Shown here one piece after another: positions 62,026 through 64,000 of a DNA stretch of 64,000 bases. The first letter of the stretch is position 1. Each line of letters opens with the position of its first letter. The stretch covers positions 10,157,776 to 10,221,775 of the forward strand of contig NZ_JAPEOK010000001.1 of the NCBI RefSeq assembly GCF_026341515.1. Reading direction: 5' to 3'. Below the pieces are notes generated by a model. That model was not told the DNA's origin. It made no database searches and was given only the letters and a program-made list of their open reading frames with translations. The position numbers and the translations under genes were made by a program. Source of the DNA: Streptomyces sp. NBC_00878 (GTDB lineage Bacteria; Actinomycetota; Actinomycetes; Streptomycetales; Streptomycetaceae).

Positions 62026-62045
62026 GCGACCGATCATTCGGTCGC
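62026..62045. promoter_or_regulatory. Perfect 8-bp palindrome, putative PaaR-type operator
   Basis: GCGACCGA (62026-62033) and TCGGTCGC (62038-62045) flank TCAT. It sits at -52 to -71 from paaK. Many TetR-family PaaR proteins bind CCG/CGG-rich palindromes before paa genes, so control by phenylacetyl-CoA is plausible. Confidence 0.55.
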
Positions 62046-62155
62046 TTTGCTCTGGATCAGTAATTCAGGGGTACGGGCCGTCGTCAAGACATGGGGCTGC
62101 CACGCGAGGAAGAGGTGGGGTCTGTGCGGCGCACTCCGCACGCCAGGGGTGAGGT

Positions 62156-63784
62156 CTAGCGGGCGGCCTCCGCCGCCATCGAGCGTGCCCACCGGTAGTC
62201 CGCCTTGCCGCTCGGTGAGCGCTGGATCGTGCCCGTGATCACCAGCTGGCGCGGGATCTTGTAGCCCGCGAGATGGGCGCGGCAGTGGGTCTGGATGTCG
62301 TCCAGGGACGGCCGCCCGGCGCCCTCGCGCAGCTGGACCACGGCGGCCACGTGGTTGCCCCACTTCTCGTCGGGCACTCCCGCGACCAGCGCGTCGTACA
62401 CGTCGGGATGCGACTTGAGCGCCTGCTCGACCTCCTCCGGATACACCTTCTCGCCGCCGGTGTTGATGCACTGCGAGCCGCGCCCCAGGACGGTGACGAC
62501 ACCCTCCTCGTCGACGGTCGCCATGTCGCCGAGCAGGACCCACCGTGCGCCGTCCTTCTCGAAGAAGGTCTCGGCGGTCTTCTTCGGGTCGTTGTAGTAG
62601 CCGAGTGGCACGTGTCCACGCTGGGCGACGCGGCCCGGCTCGCCGACGGCGACCGGCTTCCGCGTCGCCGGATCCACCACCTGTGTACGGGAGTTGACGC
62701 GGATCCGGAAGCCGCGGTCGGGGCCCGAGTCCGCTGTCGCCGTGCCGTTGAAGCCGGATTCGGAGGAGCCGTAGTTGTTGAGCAGCATCACGTTCGGCAG
62801 GAGCGTCTGGAACTGTGCGCGGACCGTCTCCGACATGATCGCGCCGGACGAGGAGACGCTGAACATGGACGAGCAGTCGGTGCCCTTCAGGGGCCCGTCC
62901 AACGCGTCGATGAGCGGGCGCAGCATGGCGTCGCCGACCAGCGACATGCTGGTGACCTTCTCCTTCTCGATGGTCCGCAGCGCTTCTTCGGGCACGAACT
63001 TGCGGTGGATCACGATGCGTTGGCCGAAGTTGAAGCCGATGAAGGCGGTGAGGGTCGAGGTGCCGTGCATCAGCGGGGGCGCGGGGAAGAAGGTGATCCC
63101 GTCGCCGCCGGCCGCGACCCGCTCGGCGACCTCCTCCGGTGTCTTCACCGGCTCGCCCGTCGGAGCGCCACCGCCCAACCCCGAGAAGAACAGGTCTTCC
63201 TGACGCCACATCACCCCCTTGGGCATCCCGGTCGTGCCGCCGGTGTAGATGATGAACTGGTCGTCGGGCGAGCGGGGCGGGAAGCCGCGCCCGGATGATC
63301 CGGAGGCCTCGGCGTCGGCGAAGTCCACCGCTGACACCTCAGGCAGCGCGGGTGCGCCGGGGGCCGGGGTGCCCACCCGTACGAGATGCCGCAGCGCCGA
63401 GGCGCGTGGCAGGGCCGCCGCGACCCGCTCGGTGAACTCCGCGTCGAAGACCAGCGCCACCAGATCCGCGTCTCGGTAGAGGTAGACCAACTCCTCTTCC
63501 ACGTAGCGGTAGTTGACGTTGACCGGCACGATCCGCGCCTTGAGGCAGCCGAGGACGGTCTGCAGGTACTCGATGCCGTTGTAGAGGTGCAGCCCGAGAT
63601 GCTCACCAGGGCGTATGCCGCTGTCGATCAGGTGGTGCGCGATGCGGTTGGCCGCCGCGTCCAGCTCGGCGTAGGTGAGGCGGCGCTCCGCGCCCGTGCC
63701 GGGGTGGTCGATGTAGACGAGTGCCTCGCGGTCGGGGACCACGTCGACGACCGACTCGAACAGGTCGGCAAGGTTGTACTCCAC
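62156..63784 (-). CDS. Acyl-CoA synthetase, FadD19-like (steroid side-chain type)
   Basis: A 542-residue ANL ligase. The start EYNLADLFESVVDVVPDRE, the P-loop YTGGTTGMPKGVMWRQED, the loop FPAPPLMHGTSTLTAF, GSSESGFNG, LGRGSQCINTGGEKVYPEEVE and the end RSPSGKADYRWA all match the FadD19/FadD17 group of mycobacteria, which activates C24 branched sterol side chains. GTG 63784 was chosen for AGGAGGA just upstream and the family start; a TTG 21 bases earlier is less likely. It is divergent from a probable crotonase, with a palindrome and a KstR-like box between. Confidence 0.88.
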   Translation of the reverse strand: MEYNLADLFESVVDVVPDREALVYIDHPGTGAERRLTYAELDAAANRIAHHLIDSGIRPGEHLGLHLYNGIEYLQTVLGCLKARIVPVNVNYRYVEEELVYLYRDADLVALVFDAEFTERVAAALPRASALRHLVRVGTPAPGAPALPEVSAVDFADAEASGSSGRGFPPRSPDDQFIIYTGGTTGMPKGVMWRQEDLFFSGLGGGAPTGEPVKTPEEVAERVAAGGDGITFFPAPPLMHGTSTLTAFIGFNFGQRIVIHRKFVPEEALRTIEKEKVTSMSLVGDAMLRPLIDALDGPLKGTDCSSMFSVSSSGAIMSETVRAQFQTLLPNVMLLNNYGSSESGFNGTATADSGPDRGFRIRVNSRTQVVDPATRKPVAVGEPGRVAQRGHVPLGYYNDPKKTAETFFEKDGARWVLLGDMATVDEEGVVTVLGRGSQCINTGGEKVYPEEVEQALKSHPDVYDALVAGVPDEKWGNHVAAVVQLREGAGRPSLDDIQTHCRAHLAGYKIPRQLVITGTIQRSPSGKADYRWARSMAAEAAR

Positions 63785-63890
63785 CGCTCCTCCTGACCCC
63801 GGCAAGCATCGACGAATGGACGTGCGTCATCGCTTCGCCGGTCATCAGAGCAAAGGCCGCCACAACTGTGAAGGGTCCGCGCAGAAGAAA

Positions 63891-63907
63891 TCTGACTGTC
63901 TGTCAGA
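63891..63907. promoter_or_regulatory. TCTGAC-N5-GTCAGA palindrome
   Basis: Perfect six-base arms at 63891-63896 and 63902-63907 lie between the divergent ligase and crotonase genes, with AT-rich flanks. It resembles a TetR-family operator and could control both genes. Confidence 0.55.
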
Positions 63908-63934
63908 AAACCCTTGAACTGGTCCCTCCCCTCC

Positions 63935-63948
63935 TGCAACCTGTTCTC
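63935..63948. promoter_or_regulatory. KstR-like box, one mismatch
   Basis: TGCAACCTGTTCTC matches TNNAACNNGTTNNA except for the final base. It lies 24-37 bases before ATG 63972. A second KstR-type site beside a FadD19-like ligase supports steroid-linked control, but it is weaker than the site at 1268. Confidence 0.4.
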
Positions 63949-63971
63949 GTTCCTGAGACGGGAGGACGGCA

Positions 63972-64000
63972 ATGGGTGGGACGGAACACCTCACCGTGCA
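63972..64000 (+). CDS. Start of a probable enoyl-CoA hydratase/crotonase (partial)
   Basis: Only nine full codons are inside the window (MGGTEHLTV). GGGAGGA seven or eight bases upstream is a strong ribosome site. Crotonase-family proteins of streptomycetes often open with a T-x-HLTV stretch, and the ligase neighbour fits, but nine residues cannot prove it. Confidence 0.45.

Overview
The window looks like a stretch of a Streptomyces (or very close actinomycete) chromosome. GC content and third-position GC are very high, GTG and TTG starts are common, and many genes are joined by 4-base ATGA/GTGA overlaps. Secreted proteins carry Tat-type RR signals, and LacI, TetR, AraC and two-component regulators are dense. 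The rare TTA codon appears in at least three genes. There is a close relative of endo-beta-N-acetylglucosaminidase H, first known from Streptomyces, and sugar import permeases lack their own ATPase, as in MsiK-dependent systems. I saw no rRNA, tRNA, complete insertion sequence, prophage or CRISPR array.

Layout. 1-1.2 kb: the 3' end of a cobalamin riboswitch driving cbtB-cbtA (cobalt uptake). 1.3-3.6 kb: an acyl-CoA dehydrogenase under a KstR-like box, then a secreted EndoH homologue with a TTA codon. 4.0-8.0 kb: a two-component system divergent from a haem/flavin membrane reductase and a small membrane-anchored protein. 8.1-12.0 kb: an MHS-type transporter, a TetR regulator and a DUF998-TetR pair, with palindromes between them. 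12.1-18.2 kb: a cellulose/beta-glucoside island (LacI regulator, GH1 beta-glucosidase, GH9 and GH6 cellulases). 18.2-24.9 kb: a second carbohydrate locus (DUF2264 protein, its LacI regulator, and a three-gene ABC importer without ATPase).

24.9-31.6 kb: a two-component system divergent from a lipoprotein and a MacA/MacB-like exporter whose periplasmic subunit carries a peptidoglycan-binding insert. 31.7-32.0 kb: a decayed ABC transporter in which an internal deletion joins the middle of an ATPase to the tail of a permease. 32.0-36.6 kb: a NarL-type two-component system behind a tandem repeat, an orphan Tat-exported binding protein and an MFS exporter. 36.8-44.6 kb: an oxidative cluster (AraC regulator; coupled aldehyde dehydrogenase, SDR and class B flavin monooxygenase; TetR; SRPBCC protein; flavin amine oxidase). 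44.8-47.1 kb: an MMPL exporter whose upstream region shares a 20-base element with the TetR gene. 47.2-47.5 kb: a gene frameshifted at a G run. 47.9-50.1 kb: a soluble Ser/Thr kinase fused to eight or nine TPR repeats. 50.3-53.7 kb: a phytoene-desaturase-like oxidoreductase and a secreted beta-lactamase-fold hydrolase. 53.9-64.0 kb: acyl-CoA chemistry (nitronate monooxygenase-like protein, three acyl-CoA synthetases including one FadD19-like, PaaK, an LtaS/sulfatase-like membrane protein, and the start of a probable crotonase).

How it works together. The window reads as the catabolic and secretory part of a soil actinomycete. Extracellular polymers are cut by EndoH, GH9 and GH6, oligomers are imported and cut by GH1, and aliphatic, aromatic and perhaps steroid acids are activated to CoA thioesters and oxidised. 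Most blocks carry their own regulator. The less ordinary items are the kinase-TPR fusion, the element shared by the TetR and MMPL genes, the deletion-fused ABC remnant, the in-frame 12-bp minisatellite, and the TTA codons in three functionally different genes.
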